64,000 bases of DNA from Hormiphora californensis (Eukaryota; Ctenophora; Tentaculata; Cydippida; Pleurobrachiidae). The position numbers and the translations under genes were made by a program. This document shows positions 11,560 to 27,401 of the stretch, one piece after another (within the stretch, counting starts at the first letter, position 1; every line of letters starts with the position of its first letter). The notes under the pieces are model-generated. The model did not search any database. It saw only the letters and a program-made list of their open reading frames with translations, and was not told the DNA's origin. The stretch covers positions 2,469,321-2,533,320 of the forward strand of contig CM035358.1 in the NCBI GenBank assembly GCA_020137815.1. Reading direction: 5' to 3'.

Positions 11560-14500
11560 ATAGAGAAAAAAAAAATTTGGCCTTAAACCCCCCCGGGTTT
11601 TTTTCTCACCGTTTTTAGATCGGAATTAAATGCTTGGTATGGGGTTTTTGGGCCGTTCCTTTTCCCACGGGCCCTTATTTTCTTTTTTTAGGGCCACCTT
11701 GTTCCCCGCTGAAAGGGGGGTTCCCAATTTTTTTTAAAACCTGCGGGTAAAAAAATGGAAACAGTTTTTAGCCCCGTTTGCTCAATCGATAGAAAATCGC
11801 AAAGGGAAATGAGGTAGTATCCGTTTTGGGGGTCTTTCGCCGTTCACAAATTAACCTTTTAAAACAGTAAATGAAAACACAAAAAGCGAAAAAGTTTCCC
11901 GGGGCGTTTTTGGGGCCATTTAAAACCCCCCCAAAATTTGGGTTTCACTTTAAAATTCAAACCAATCCCCAAATTTATTTCCCAAATCCTTAGCCCATGA
12001 ATTTTTCTCTTTTTTTTTAAAACTTTTTGGGGCCCGGCCGTAAAAAATTTCAATTTTTAAACCAAAATTTTTGGGAAAGTGGTTTTCCCTTGCCAGTAAA
12101 CAAAAAAAATAGGATGGTTTTTTAAAATTCGATTTTTTTAGTAAAATTTGGTTTTCCAAAATGCCCCCAAACTTGAGGGGGAAAAAAAACCTCCAACCCC
12201 CTCCGGTCCCAAAATTTTTAAAATTTCCAGAAAAACTTTGAATTTTTCCACCCAAAACCCTTTTTCCCAAAAACCCCAAGGGGAAACCAATTGGAAAACC
12301 CTTTTGGGGAAACCGAAACGGGCCCAACAAAACCGGGATCCAAACGATATTTCCGATTAAAATCGCTTGGGGAAAAAACGGGGGGGAAGTTTTGTCTATT
12401 TTAAAAAAAAAGGGGGAAAGAAATAAAAGAAGCTAATATGAAAAATGGGTTAAATTTTTCCAATTTGTTTTATTTGGGGTTCCTTCCTTTTCGGAAATCA
12501 CAATCCGGGTCCCCCCAAAATTAAACCTTTCCCCAAAAGGGCCCTATTGTTAAGAAGGGGGCCCAAAGTTAATTAAGCTATTTTAAAATAGGGGGAAAAG
12601 GGAGAGAAGAATAAGAGAAAGAAGTGAATGGATTTTAGAAAAACGGGAGAAAGGATTGCCATGGGGGGGTTAGTTTTAAAGAAAAATCAATACCAGGATA
12701 AAAAATTTAAATTGAGCCAAACTAGTTTTTATTTTAAGGGGGCCCATTTTTTTAAAACTTTAACTTTTTAAAATTTTTTAAACAAATAGCAAAACCCCCT
12801 TTTATGCAAAACCCCAGGAAAACTTTGAAAAATTAATTATTGGCAAAAAAAAACCCGGGGTTAAAACCCCCTTGGCCTTAAGGGGTTTAATGAAAAAAAC
12901 TCGGGGAACTAAAGAAAAAAAACCCCCCAAACCCCATAAGTTTTTACCCCTTTACCAAAGGCCCCCCCCGGGCCCCCCTTTTTTTCCCCTTTAAACCCTT
13001 TGGATTCTCACCTTTTTTCTTTTAAAATCAACCCCTATTAAAAACCCCTTTCCTTTTTAAAACCCCACCATTTCACCCCCTCCCCCCGGTTAGGGTTTTT
13101 TGATAAGGATTTTTTTTAGTTCATAAAATTCGAAAGTAAACCCGGGGAAATACTTTTTCCAACACATCCCCCACGCCTCCTCATCCCTTTTCTTTGCAGC
13201 TTCTTGTCGTTTCCTGGGCCCTTCTCAACCCTCTCCTGTTCTTTTTTGCCCTTGTGACGGAAAGAGGGAAAGAGGTTATTTGGGGGTGGAGAAGAACCCA
13301 AAGAAATTATTTTGCCCCCCGGCATTCAAAGGGCTCGTTTATTAAATGTAGCATTTTTAGTCATGTCTTTTAAAATTTTTTTTAGGGTATTTTTGTTAGG
13401 TTAAAAAAGGAATTTTTTAAAAAAAGGGGAGGGGGGGGGGGAATTTTAATAAAAACTACTTTGTTTAAGTGGGGGAAAAAATGTAAAAAATTTAAATAGA
13501 TTAAAAAAACCCCTCGAGACAAAATTTTCAAAGGGTCACTCGACAAAAACTTCTTTTCACATCTTTCGAGAGATCAATTAACAAGATCTAGGGGCGTTTC
13601 GCTGACTTTAAAAACCGGGGTATCTACCCTCGGTTCTCTCTTGCCCGGGCCTTTTCGAAAATTAAAATTTTTATCCTAAAGGGAAAAAGCATTTTCTCTA
13701 AAGGGAAGAAACCCCAACATTGCGGGAAAATTTCTTTTTTGCTCGTATGTGGTGCTTTTCCCTAATTTTTTTCCAATTTTAGTTTAAACCCCTTTTCAGT
13801 AGTGGTTTTTAATTTAATTTACCCCCTTTTGTTTAAACATTTAAAAAATTAAAAATTTTTTTATCCTCAAATGTGATTTTTCTTTTCCCCCCCACAACAA
13901 AGCTGCCTTTATTTTAACTCCCCTTTTCCAAGGCTCACACTATAAGTCACACTGAGTCCACACAAAAAAACACTGGGTTGCCCTCTCACCCCGGGGGACA
14001 GCCCCTCACACCGTTCTATTCCCCTCTCTCCTCTTCCCCTCTCCCCCCCCGGTCTCCCCTTTTCCTCCCTTTTCCCCCTCCCCTCTCCCCCTCTCTCTCT
14101 TCTCTCTCTCCCCCTCTCTCTCTTCCCCCCCCACATTTCCCCTCTATTTCGGACCCTTGGTTAGCTCCGGGTTTCCCTCGGCCATTTCATGCTGATGGTC
14201 TTGGAAAGGGGTACAGTTTTGTATCGCACGTGATGCCCCTTGGGTAGATTTTGTAGATGAAATGAAAAAAATTGGTGTTTACACGGGGGCAAAAAAAAAA
14301 GGGGAATTTCAACGGGTCAAGACCCCAAGCCCTTTCAACAAAAGAGGAATAAAAGGGGCCAAAGGGGGTTTCATCAATTTTTTATGGGCTTCCCAAAATT
14401 TTTTTAGTTGGTGGGGCCGTAAACCTCTCTAATTTTGTTTTGCGAACTTCCCCAGGGGATTTTGTAAGGGTGACGCTCACCAAAAAATTTCCACCCTGTT

Positions 14501-15540
14501 TTTTTTTAAAAAAATGCTTAAAAAATTTTTCTTTTCTTTTAAAAAAAGAGGAAACTGTTTGGTATAAACTTAAACGCAAAAACGGCGAATATGTGAAACA
14601 CATTCAACAGCCTATCATAGATCCACTCTTTTCGTTCTCTCGGAATCCACGCTTTAGTTTGTTTCTGAAATGTGTGTACATTATTTGAATTGTTCATACT
14701 TTATTTTTAGGGGCACAAAGGTCAACGCTAACCTTACAGTTTGTCCTTTGCATATAAAACAAACTTTTTTCAAGAAACCTCCCGCACCGGGCAAAGAGGT
14801 TCATCATAGGGGGAAATTAAACACCAAAAATCATCCCCTTCCGGGATGCTCTCTATTTCCTTGCCGGCACAAGGGAAAAAAACCCCCCAAACCCCGAGCT
14901 GCGAAGCAGGTAACATTTTTTTTTGAAAAAAACCCCTCAACGGGTTTTTTCCCAGTCTCTAGTCTTTTGGGGGTGGTTGAAAAAGCGCTTTTTTGAAGGC
15001 TCGTGGGTGGCCCCGTGGGGGGTCGGTAACGTAGTTAATTTTTCTTTTTTTTGACTACCAGGGGAATGGTTTAAAAAGAAGCTGGTTTTACCCCACCCCC
15101 CCTTTTAACTTTAAACGGGGGGGGTTAAAACCAGCTTCTTTTTAACCATTTCCCCTGGTTACTGTCAAAATAAAGCAACTTAACTACGTCTACCGAGCCA
15201 CCCTCACCCCCCGAGCCCTTCAACCCATAGCCTTTTGTACTCTTTTGCTTAAAAGGGGGGGTTACTTCAAAACAAAGTGTTTTAAGTATGATCTAAATTT
15301 TAGACTCCCTCTCCACACCTGCTCACCTTTTGTTCTTGATCTACAACAGCCCCGGGGTTGAAAAACATACCATTAAACAGACGCGTCCAATGATTTTGTC
15401 TCCTCTCTTTTTCCCCCCCTCCTCTTCCCCTCCTCTCCCCCTCTCTCTCTCTCCCCTCTCCTCCTCGCTGACTAAAAACCCCACCACAAACCAGGAACAA
15501 ATTTAGTTTAAGCCTTTGGTATGGCACTACGCTCCGTCAA
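11560..15540. other. Degraded, probably low-quality sequence block
   Basis: Base composition changes abruptly: runs of 3-8 identical bases follow one another (AAAATTTTTGGG, CCCCAAAACC) with almost no isolated single bases, unlike either flank. Fragments that look like broken coding sequence occur, for example a minus-strand charged stretch around 13260-13160 readable only by changing frame (ERVEKAQE, then EAAKKRDEEAW). This looks like unpolished long-read sequence. N-terminal ZRSR2 exons and the 3' exons of the gene at 16667-18467 may be hidden here. I support no gene model in it. Confidence 0.75.
15056..15162. repeat. Inverted repeat (hairpin, about 40-bp arms)
   Basis: ACCAGGGGAATGGTTTAAAA is followed about 60 bp later by its inverse, with AGAAGCTGGTTTTA also inverted. 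It is probably a small foldback element inside the degraded block. Confidence 0.65.
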
Positions 15541-16666
15541 GACATTTTGAAAAAGTTTGCTTCGCCTGATTTATGAGAATGGGAGGGGGGGTCATTAAAA
15601 GATTATTGAGTTGAGTGGATATGGGAAATGTGAGTGGAAAAAGCTCTTGAAGAAAAAAGAAAATTATCGTCAAGCTGGTTTCAAAATTAATAGTTTACGC
15701 GCTGGTGTGGGTGGGTAGTATCAGGTTTCCCTGCTTTGAGAGATGTGCGAGAACAGTAATGACATGGAAATAGCACAGCAAATTATTCAACTCCATAGCC
15801 CATATGGTAATTGCCCACACTCCCCCAAGTTTTAGTTTGGCCATGATTTTCGTGATTTTCTTATATCAAGAGATATATTAAACCTGTTTTGAATATTCTA
15901 CAGGTTCTTGCGTCCCAAGCGGTTATGTAATTTACTCTCCAAATTATTACCAAGACATGGTCATTCCCCCTCTTCTTATCTTCTTCTCTCTATCTCTTCT
16001 TCTCTCCTTCTATCTATCTCTATCACGTTACCAGTACCAAGACGTGATCATAATTCTCCCATACACACATGAAATTGTAAGCCAAAAGAAGGAATATCTT
16101 CTTTCTTTCGCCTAAAAGTTTATCTGAGGCGAGACTATCACCTTGAGTTTTTTGACAGCTGCGGTAGCACCTCGCTTGAGATTTAACTAAATCTGTATCC
16201 TTTACTGTGAGCCTCTCAACTTGATTTTTCTTGGCAGGGTAGGGGAAGTGGTTACTGTCATGTTAGGTACTGTAGAAGAAAGAAAGCGCCTACTTTTAAT
16301 AGCTTTCACTGTTTATAAGTTTATTTTAAATAGTTTAGTCGTATCACGTGATATCACACCTGTATTGCGTATCAACCCCTATTTAGGGTTGGTAATATCG
16401 CAACCTGTCCACTTATTTGGATAAGCTCAATCTCAGTCAATCTCGATTTAGAACCCCTTCCTATCTCTCTCAGAGAATTGGCCTGACCCTATTTTCATTT
16501 CTTTCAAAAGCGTGCGAGAACTGTGGTCAGAGCATTGGCCTGACAGTGCTATCTTGTTGTGTTCTAACTTCTAACCCTCATTTACATTTGCACGGAGAGA
16601 GAGGGTCGAGCAGGAGATCTAGCTAAGAAACCTGAAACACAATATATCGAATTAAGTGATACTTAC

Positions 16667-16848
16667 AATATTCTTCATAATTTGAGCCTTTCTGTAGACA
16701 ACATCTTCCTCTTGTGAGAGTGGCCTTGTGGTGGGCACGGATTTCCTTTTGCTGACGAAAGTGGTCTCAGCTCTCACCTAGTAGAGAAGATGGAGTGAGA
16801 TGTTTATAATATGAGATGGAGACTGGAGACTCTCCTAGAGTGAGAGAG

Positions 16849-16939
<91 letters not shown>

Positions 16940-18467
16940 CAGAGACAGAGACAGAGACAGAGACAGAGACAGAGACAGAGACAGAGAGAGAGAGAGAGAA
17001 CAGAGAGAAGAGAGAGGGAGAGAGAGAGAGACGGAGATAGAGAGAGAGAAGAGTATAATAAGAGATAGAGATAGCGAGAGGAGCGGCGAGAGATATAAGA
17101 GAGCGGATAGAGAGAGAGAGGGAGGTGAGAAGTGGTATCCGAACTGTTAATGGTTTTTACTACCCTGATATATTTTCGTTTATCAAGCAATCCCGAAGCC
17201 AATTGAGAGCTATGTAGATATGTTAGCACAACGCCTGGTTTCCTTGCCCGCTCCCAGCGTCGTATTTTGATGAAATTTTGGGAATATTCTGTTGAAAGTG
17301 CAATTCAAGCACCATGGGAATGAAATAGCACAGTAACATGGGTGCTTGTAGTGAGAATACAGTATCGGTTCAACACGGTATCAGTGAAAAACGGTAAGAC
17401 GAGACCAATCAGAGCGCCAGATTGACAACACGTGATACATATGTATTTCAGGAACCGTAATGGTCAAGTACCGTATTATTCAGACACCGTATTCCCACTA
17501 CAGGCAGCACTGTAATGGTCCACTACAAGATTTTACTGTTAAAGGTTGACAAAAAGAAATGTTTTTATCTTGTAAAAGGGTCGCTTTTTTACTTGTATCT
17601 AATGCAAAGCAGGGATGATTTTGCAAGAGGTCGGGTCCGCACGCTCATACGGAGCAGGATCAGCGAGAGATCGAGAGAGAGAGAGCGAGATAGATCTTAT
17701 ACGAAGGGAGAAGGAGAGCGTGCGACTGAGAAGAGAGCGGAGAAGGCGAGAGAGAGGGCGAAGAGAGAGGAGAGCTCTCTCTCTCTCTCTCGATCGCGCG
17801 GCTCTCGCCTCTCTCTCTCTGCTCTCGCTCATCCCTGTCTCTCTCCCTTTAGCGCGAACTAAGAGCAACTTTGAACTTTTTAACCCTTGATTTCATCATC
17901 TAAGGGCAGCTCTACACGTGCTTCTATTTTTATCATTTAGCAGGCCCACAATTGAACTTTGCTGTCTATCATACTTTGCCGGCCCAGCTTCATCCAATTA
18001 TATGAAAGACTTTATATTGGAAGTAATTTTGATATCTCCTTCTGGTGATCAACACACACACACACGCCCTCTGTACAACAGTTTAATGGGGAATCTCACA
18101 CATACACGGGCAGAACTCGGTTAAGGAGAGATTAATTAGTATTCTGAATTATTCAGAAGACTTTATATTATGTTACCCAAAAAGATAGGAGGGGTAGCCA
18201 GCACCTGCTACCAGGTTAACTTCCTGACACAACCTACCTTTTTGGTTTCTAACATACGTAGACCTAGCTACCTTTTTCCCTTGGTTCCAAACATCACTTA
18301 CCTTTTTCCCCTTGGTTCCAGACATCACTTACCTTTTTCCCCTTGGTAAGAGGGTTGGTAAACTTGGTCCGGTATTGTTGGTATTGACACGAAGCAGCAG
18401 GGATCAGGGATCTTGAGGTGAGAATCATACCAGTCCTACCACTCAGAACCCCTAAAACCATTGTCAT
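16667..18467 (-). CDS. Probable mitochondrial protein, 5' part; possibly mitoribosomal protein mS26
   Basis: Exon 18467-18333 (45 codons from ATG, donor AAG|gtaagt) joins exon 16777-16667 (37 codons, donor gtaagt) in phase 0. The N-terminus is rich in Ser, Arg and hydrophobic residues without acids (MTMVLGVLSGRTGMILTSRS), as expected for a mitochondrial presequence. It is followed by RTKFTNPLTKGK and a charged helix containing EEDVVYRKAQIMKNI. The motif after the presequence resembles the RKTRHDPLAKSK region of animal mS26, but the match is short. Downstream exons should lie to the left and may be lost in the degraded block at 11.5-15.5 kb. Gene reality is fairly good; identity is weak. Confidence 0.5.
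16851..17040. repeat. Compound (GA)n / (GACA-GA)n microsatellite
   Basis: A pure GA run passes into about ten hexanucleotide ACAGAG units and then degenerate GA-rich sequence. It lies in the intron of the putative mitochondrial protein gene. Confidence 0.95.
18019..18157 (-). mobile_element. Solo 139-bp SINE-like fragment with a 12-bp target duplication
   Basis: The sequence from GGAAGTAATTTTGATATC to GAATTATTCAGA matches one half of the repeat unit in the tRNA-like array at 35847-38934. It is flanked by a perfect 12-bp direct repeat AGACTTTATATT (18007-18018 and 18158-18169). In tRNA-sense (minus) orientation it ends at the same 3' terminus (CAAAATTACTTCC) as the outer edge of that array but lacks the tRNA-like head, so it looks like a 5'-truncated retroposed copy. 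Confidence 0.75.
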
Positions 18468-18632
18468 GGCTAGACAAAGAGAGCAGGGGGTGTTAGTACA
18501 ATAGTATTCATGCCTATATCCCCTATATCCTCATTTCCGCTAGAACCGCGGTCAGAGCATTGGCCTGACAGTGGTATTCTAGGGTTCACAGTTAGATCAC
18601 AGTTAGAGGGACTATCTGCTATTATATCTCCT

Positions 18633-18692
18633 TGTTCTGACCCTCCTTTACATTTGCGGTTCACGGTGAAACAGGGTCGAGCAAGGCAATTA
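18633..18692. repeat. Dispersed short repeat, family R1 (one of about ten copies)
   Basis: The pattern is CTTGTTCTGACCCTCC...ACATTTGCGG...GGGTCGAGCAAGGCAA. Related copies lie near 6810-6874, 16560-16612, 27071-27122, 30333-30404, 41821-41868, 53062-53123, 55938-55983 and 56690-56768, in both orientations. The two ends are imperfect inverted repeats (TTGCCT...GGGT / ACCC...AACAA). Confidence 0.7.
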
Positions 18693-19158
18693 TCGCCATG
18701 GTACTGTGTAGCTGCAGGACAGTATCATATCATTAGTAGTTCACACTACGCATTGTCTAAATACTTAGATCATGGGTAGTGTGAATTCAATTGGATATAT
18801 TGGAGATAAGATCATACATAGTATTACCAACACTGTTTGGAAAGACAGTAGTATATCATTCATGATTAATGAACGTCAGAATGACATATCTTGTTCCAGA
18901 ATTTTTACCAGACATTTAAATAAAATATTTCAGCTTATAAAAGCTAGAATATTTTATTAATATGAACTAGTATATAGAACTAGTATAGGTATAGATATAG
19001 AGTATAGCGAAAGAGATGATAGTTTTGTTTTAATATTTTACCTCTTTTTCCAACTCTTAGCTCTTAGTTCTTTTAGCCTATCATCTAATGGAATCCCAAT
19101 GTATATAGGGAGTTTTGAGAGCATTAATCTCGCGTCACTTTGGTATATTATAACTTAC

Positions 19159-19253
19159 CAAGCACCCTTCGACAAACGTATGTAACCATCACCGCCTACC
19201 GGATTTATAAGACAGCTCATCATCTCGAAATCAGTCTCTCCTAATCCGTTTAT
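19159..19253 (-). CDS. Candidate isolated coding exon with EF-hand-like sequence
   Basis: The minus strand reads NGLGETDFEMMSCLINP then GGDGYIRLSKGAW and ends at a good donor (TG|gtaagt). The two halves resemble the second part of one EF-hand (GxGxxDFxxM) and the start of the next (GGDGYI). The acceptor is weak and no partner exons were found, so this may be an exon of an unrecognised gene or chance. Confidence 0.25.
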
Positions 19254-19619
19254 CTTTTTATCGACATGTCATATAAATGAGATAAATGGATCCCTTCAGA
19301 GCACCCATCAGATCGTGATGAACAGTCCTTACCAAATCCTTTGTAAGAGAGGGAGCATTATAGATGGTCCTAGATCCTTCATTAGATGGTCCTTCAAGTA
19401 CCCAAACATTTGGTACAATTTAAAGTGGTAATGGAACCCCTCCCTCTCCATGAAGACAAACTACTAGAGACTATTATAATAGTAGTCGACCTACTTCTCT
19501 ATGATATAGTAGCATGTATATAGTGATCGACTATAGATCGAGTGAGGGGTTAGGTGAAGTGATGTTTGAGGTGCGATAAAATTTAATATTTGCGCCTTGT
19601 TTACAAGAATCAGGAGCTG

Positions 19620-19620
<1 letters not shown>

Positions 19621-19653
<33 letters not shown>

Positions 19654-19835
19654 AGCCAGTACGAAGAGAGAGATATAGAGCGATAAGCGAATAGAGAGAG
19701 GATATAGAGAGGAGCAGCGATCTAAATAGAGAGAGAATCGCAGAGAGAAGAGAGAGTGAGAAAGAGAGAGATAAGGATAGAGCTAAAGCGGAACCTCTAG
19801 CGAGACTAAGAGAGAAGAAAACGAGAAAAAGGAAG
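19621..19835. repeat. GA-rich low-complexity tract
   Basis: A pure (GA)n core at 19621-19650 is followed by degenerate GA-rich sequence. The long Ser/Leu open frame on the minus strand here is an artefact of composition. Confidence 0.8.
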
Positions 19836-20297
19836 TAACGATGCTCCGAATCTCCGTTTACTATTTCTGCCGCGGCATTTGCCAAATCATTAGCAGTGTT
19901 ATCCTCCATACTTTTTACCATTCTACTACGTGGACACCTTCTACTACTGCATGAACATCTGTCGTTCATTTTCATTGTGTTGTATGTTTGGGGGTGACAG
20001 ATGTTGGGAGGGTTCATCCCTTTAGAGAGAGTGTTGGAGTTGCGCATGAATAGTCAATTTGGTACCTGCCCATTCTCTTAGTTGCTGAGCCATTCCCTAA
20101 TTTGCCGGACAGATTATATAGACATTAGACCCCTTCAATTTGCCCCATTTGTGTTACCATTCCCAATATCCCTGACAAAGTTGCATAGACGTTTGTTATT
20201 GGTTTATAAATCTGATTCAGAGTAATTATAAATTACAATACTGCTAACACTCATTTCTATAACGAAAACACAACACTCATATCACACTCAGATCCCT

Positions 20298-20714
20298 CTA
20301 GAAGCACTCTCCTCGGTCGATGGCTCGCTGTCGGGCTCTGCGGTTCTGGAACCAGATGGTAACAGCTTTGGGGGTCACGTTGATCTTCCTGGCAAGGTCA
20401 TCCCTCTGTTTTCCCCGGACAAAGTTGCATTTGAAGAACTCCTCCTCAAGAATCTGGAGGTGGGAGGGGGTGAATCCAGTGCGGACTCGTTTCATCTTGT
20501 TGATCTGCTGGCTCCTTCGCAGTCCATCCGCAGTCTGGTCAGGGAAGTCCACGTCGCCCAGGGAGGGGGCAGGAGTAGGCTGTTGTTGGGGGACTGGAGC
20601 GGGTTGTTGGTGGGGCAGGGTCTGGGCAGCTCCACACGGCATGGTGACGGGAAAGGGGATGTAGGACGGAGAGTCGTAGTGAAGACGGGGGTGGTGTAGG
20701 TTGAAGACCTCCAT
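20298..20714 (-). CDS. Homeodomain transcription factor (divergent, Q50)
   Basis: A single open frame of 138 codons begins at an ATG in strong context (CGCCATGGAG). Residues 1-70 are Pro/Gln-rich and disordered. Residues 74-133 are a full-length 60-residue homeodomain with F8, L16, F20, W48, F49, Q50, N51 and R53 in canonical positions (VTIWFQNRRARQR at the recognition helix). Only five residues follow it. It is a nuclear DNA-binding regulator. Q50 with a generic third helix does not settle ANTP, PRD-like or another class. The same frame is open upstream from an ATG at 21074 but broken by a TGA at 20775-20777, so the protein could be longer if that stop is a sequencing error or is spliced out. 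A TATAA element lies at 21171-21177. Confidence 0.85.
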   Translation of the reverse strand: MEVFNLHHPRLHYDSPSYIPFPVTMPCGAAQTLPHQQPAPVPQQQPTPAPSLGDVDFPDQTADGLRRSQQINKMKRVRTGFTPSHLQILEEEFFKCNFVRGKQRDDLARKINVTPKAVTIWFQNRRARQRAIDRGECF

Positions 20715-20777
20715 GGCGAGGGGGCTCCTCGTCCGTCTCCAATGGGGGCTCCCGGCAGATGGGCTTCCTCCTGATCA

Positions 20778-21074
20778 CTCGCAAAGTCGCTGTTGGGTTG
20801 GGAGGCTGTGGTGGTTCCGGGGAAGGTCTCGCTGTGTCTGGGCTGGTGGCCTCACAGGTCCTCCGTTGCATAGGGGGATGCCACGGTGAGGCAGGTTCGA
20901 GTAGTGATCCTGATCTGGGGGATGGTGGGGGCGTGTGGTGTTAGGGGAGTAGTATCCGAGCGGCATGTTGTAGAAATGAAGGGATCTAGGGGCAGACGGT
21001 GAGCAGGGAGAGCAGAGACGGTCAAGTTTCCTCATTGGGGGTGTTATGGTAGAGCAGGTTTGGATGGAGCTCAT
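20778..21074 (-). other. Upstream open frame / possible N-terminal extension of the homeobox gene
   Basis: 99 codons from ATG at 21074, His/Pro/Ser-rich (FYNMPLGYYSPNTTRPHHPP), in the same frame as the homeodomain but ended by TGA 63 bases before the homeobox ATG. The composition resembles transcription-factor disordered N-termini. It may be a genuine N-terminus interrupted by an assembly indel or a small intron, or an upstream ORF in a long leader. Confidence 0.35.
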
Positions 21075-21170
21075 GTTTGTTGAAGAGTGCTGGTTAGTTG
21101 TTGATGAAGAGAAGAGAGGTAGTTGTTGTTGTTGTTGGTTGGGAATGGTTATGTTTGAAATGTGGCTGGG

Positions 21171-21177
21171 TTATATA
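21171..21177 (-). promoter_or_regulatory. TATA box of the homeobox gene
   Basis: TATATAA on the minus strand, about 95 bp before the first ATG (21074) and 460 bp before the homeobox start. It fits a transcription start near 21145. Confidence 0.5.
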
Positions 21178-21494
21178 CCCCCTGATTGGGTTGACAAGCT
21201 GGGGTGTCGGGTAACTGCAACAAGCAATACCCCTCCCTCCTGGACTCTCCCACCCTGTTACACGACCTTGTTAGTAGAGACCACGTGACCTCCACCATCC
21301 CAGGGATGTATACCACGTGACCCTGTCAAGCTACACCACCCATGGGAAGATCACTTTTCCGCAGATTGGGTGGTGGAGAGAGAGCATGTGACCGATTGTA
21401 ATTGGGGACAGGTGAGAGAGAGAGTTTGGGTTGTAATGAGGGAGAGCGCATGGGGTGTAATTGGAGAGAGAGCGAGCATGTGACCGATTATAAT

Positions 21495-21656
<162 letters not shown>

Positions 21657-22039
21657 GGGAAAATCAAAGAGAGAGAGTGAGAGCATGATGCCATGAGACC
21701 TGGTTTAGAGAGAAAGGGAGGTGTGGGAGAGTTGAATTGGGTATGGAGAGAGTTGATTTGGTAATGGAGAGGCACTCTAAAGTGTGTTGACTGTGAAGTG
21801 AGCCCCAAAACAAGATCACAGTTAAATAATAATACCAGCTACCGAGCCCCACCAATCAGCACAGACTTGTTAAGTTCATGTAGCAGTAAGTTTGCTAGTC
21901 ACAATTAACTCACTCGCTCCCCACTATCACTAGGATCAATAGGCCCCACCATATCTAACCGAACTAGTGCGTCATTTCTATATCTCTTTCCCCATCGTTT
22001 CCTAATGAGCCCTAATTCCCTATTTAGCAGCACCACACC

Positions 22040-26388
<4,349 letters not shown>

Positions 26389-26630
26389 GGCACTCTCAAG
26401 TGTGTGCAACGCCACGTGACTCAGAACCTGAGTTGCGGGTTGCTCTGTGGTAGCGACGAGGCGTTTGCAGCCCTATAATGTCTAATTTATGTGCTAGATA
26501 TGCTACAAAGCTGCTAGGAATCAAATGTACAGACTCCGTGAAGGAAAATATCCCGATTCATAGGATACACAGACTGATGAGACGACTCGAGAGGTTCTTC
26601 AGAAGAGTGAGCTGTCAAGCTCAAAATGAT

Positions 26631-26945
26631 ATTGCCTAACTCACCCCAGACCCTTTCTTGATCTGTTCATAGAGAGAAGGGGTCTGTGGCGAGCTAGGCA
26701 ATTGGAGACAGAGGAGAGTCGCGTTTTTCGTAGTGCAAGAGTTTTTAATATTGACACGGTTGATAAGCCATGAAGGAACCCGTTACCCTCACATGTGTCA
26801 CGTTTGCATCCCCAACCTGCTTCTGAGCAGCGTGATGAAGGTTATGATGCAAACTTAGTTAGAAATGATGTGTCTTGTCACCTCAGAGAGAAGAAGAGTC
26901 CTGTCTCAGAATCTTTGAGAGGTGACGAGACACATCATCTCTAAC
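26631..26945. repeat. Two adjacent hairpins downstream of the globin gene
   Basis: 26631-26702: ATTGCCTAACTCACC / inverse GGCGAGCTAGGCAAT with AGACCC/GGGTCT inside. 26858-26945: GTTAGAAATGATGTGTCTTG / inverse CGAGACACATCATCTCTAAC. Both are imperfect stems of roughly 25 bp with small loops, possibly in the globin 3' UTR. Confidence 0.6.
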
Positions 26946-27401
26946 TATATCGTTTCTATACAGATTTTGTGACGGAAAAAGTGTATATATATTTAATTTT
27001 ATCTGTACATGTCGCTTTTAACTTTTTTGCTGTAACTTCCAGGCTTTAATTTGAAATAAATATGAAATAACTTGCCTTGTTCGACCCTCCCTCCCCGCGG
27101 AAAAAAGGTTTGAACAAAACAAGAAATAACAGTGTGAGGGGAGGGAAATAACAATAGGCTGGGGGTATGAGGGTAAGTATAGGAGGGTAAAATTAAGGAG
27201 GACATATCATGGGAAAGGGTGTCGGTATGTGTGTGTGTGTGTCGTCCAATAGTCGTCATTGTAATTGTCCAGCTGCCTCATGTCCAGTTTGTCCTGTTGG
27301 TGTACCTTAGGAGACTCCACTCACACAGTGGGATAGATAGTTTGATAACCGTTGATGTAAATACTGCCATGCCTGTGTGAGGAAGGGAGGGTCAAATAAT
27401 G

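Noticed and set aside
14670-14996. 108-codon frame in the degraded block as a coding exon
   Set aside because: Composition follows the homopolymer distortion of the block; no partner exon or recognised family.
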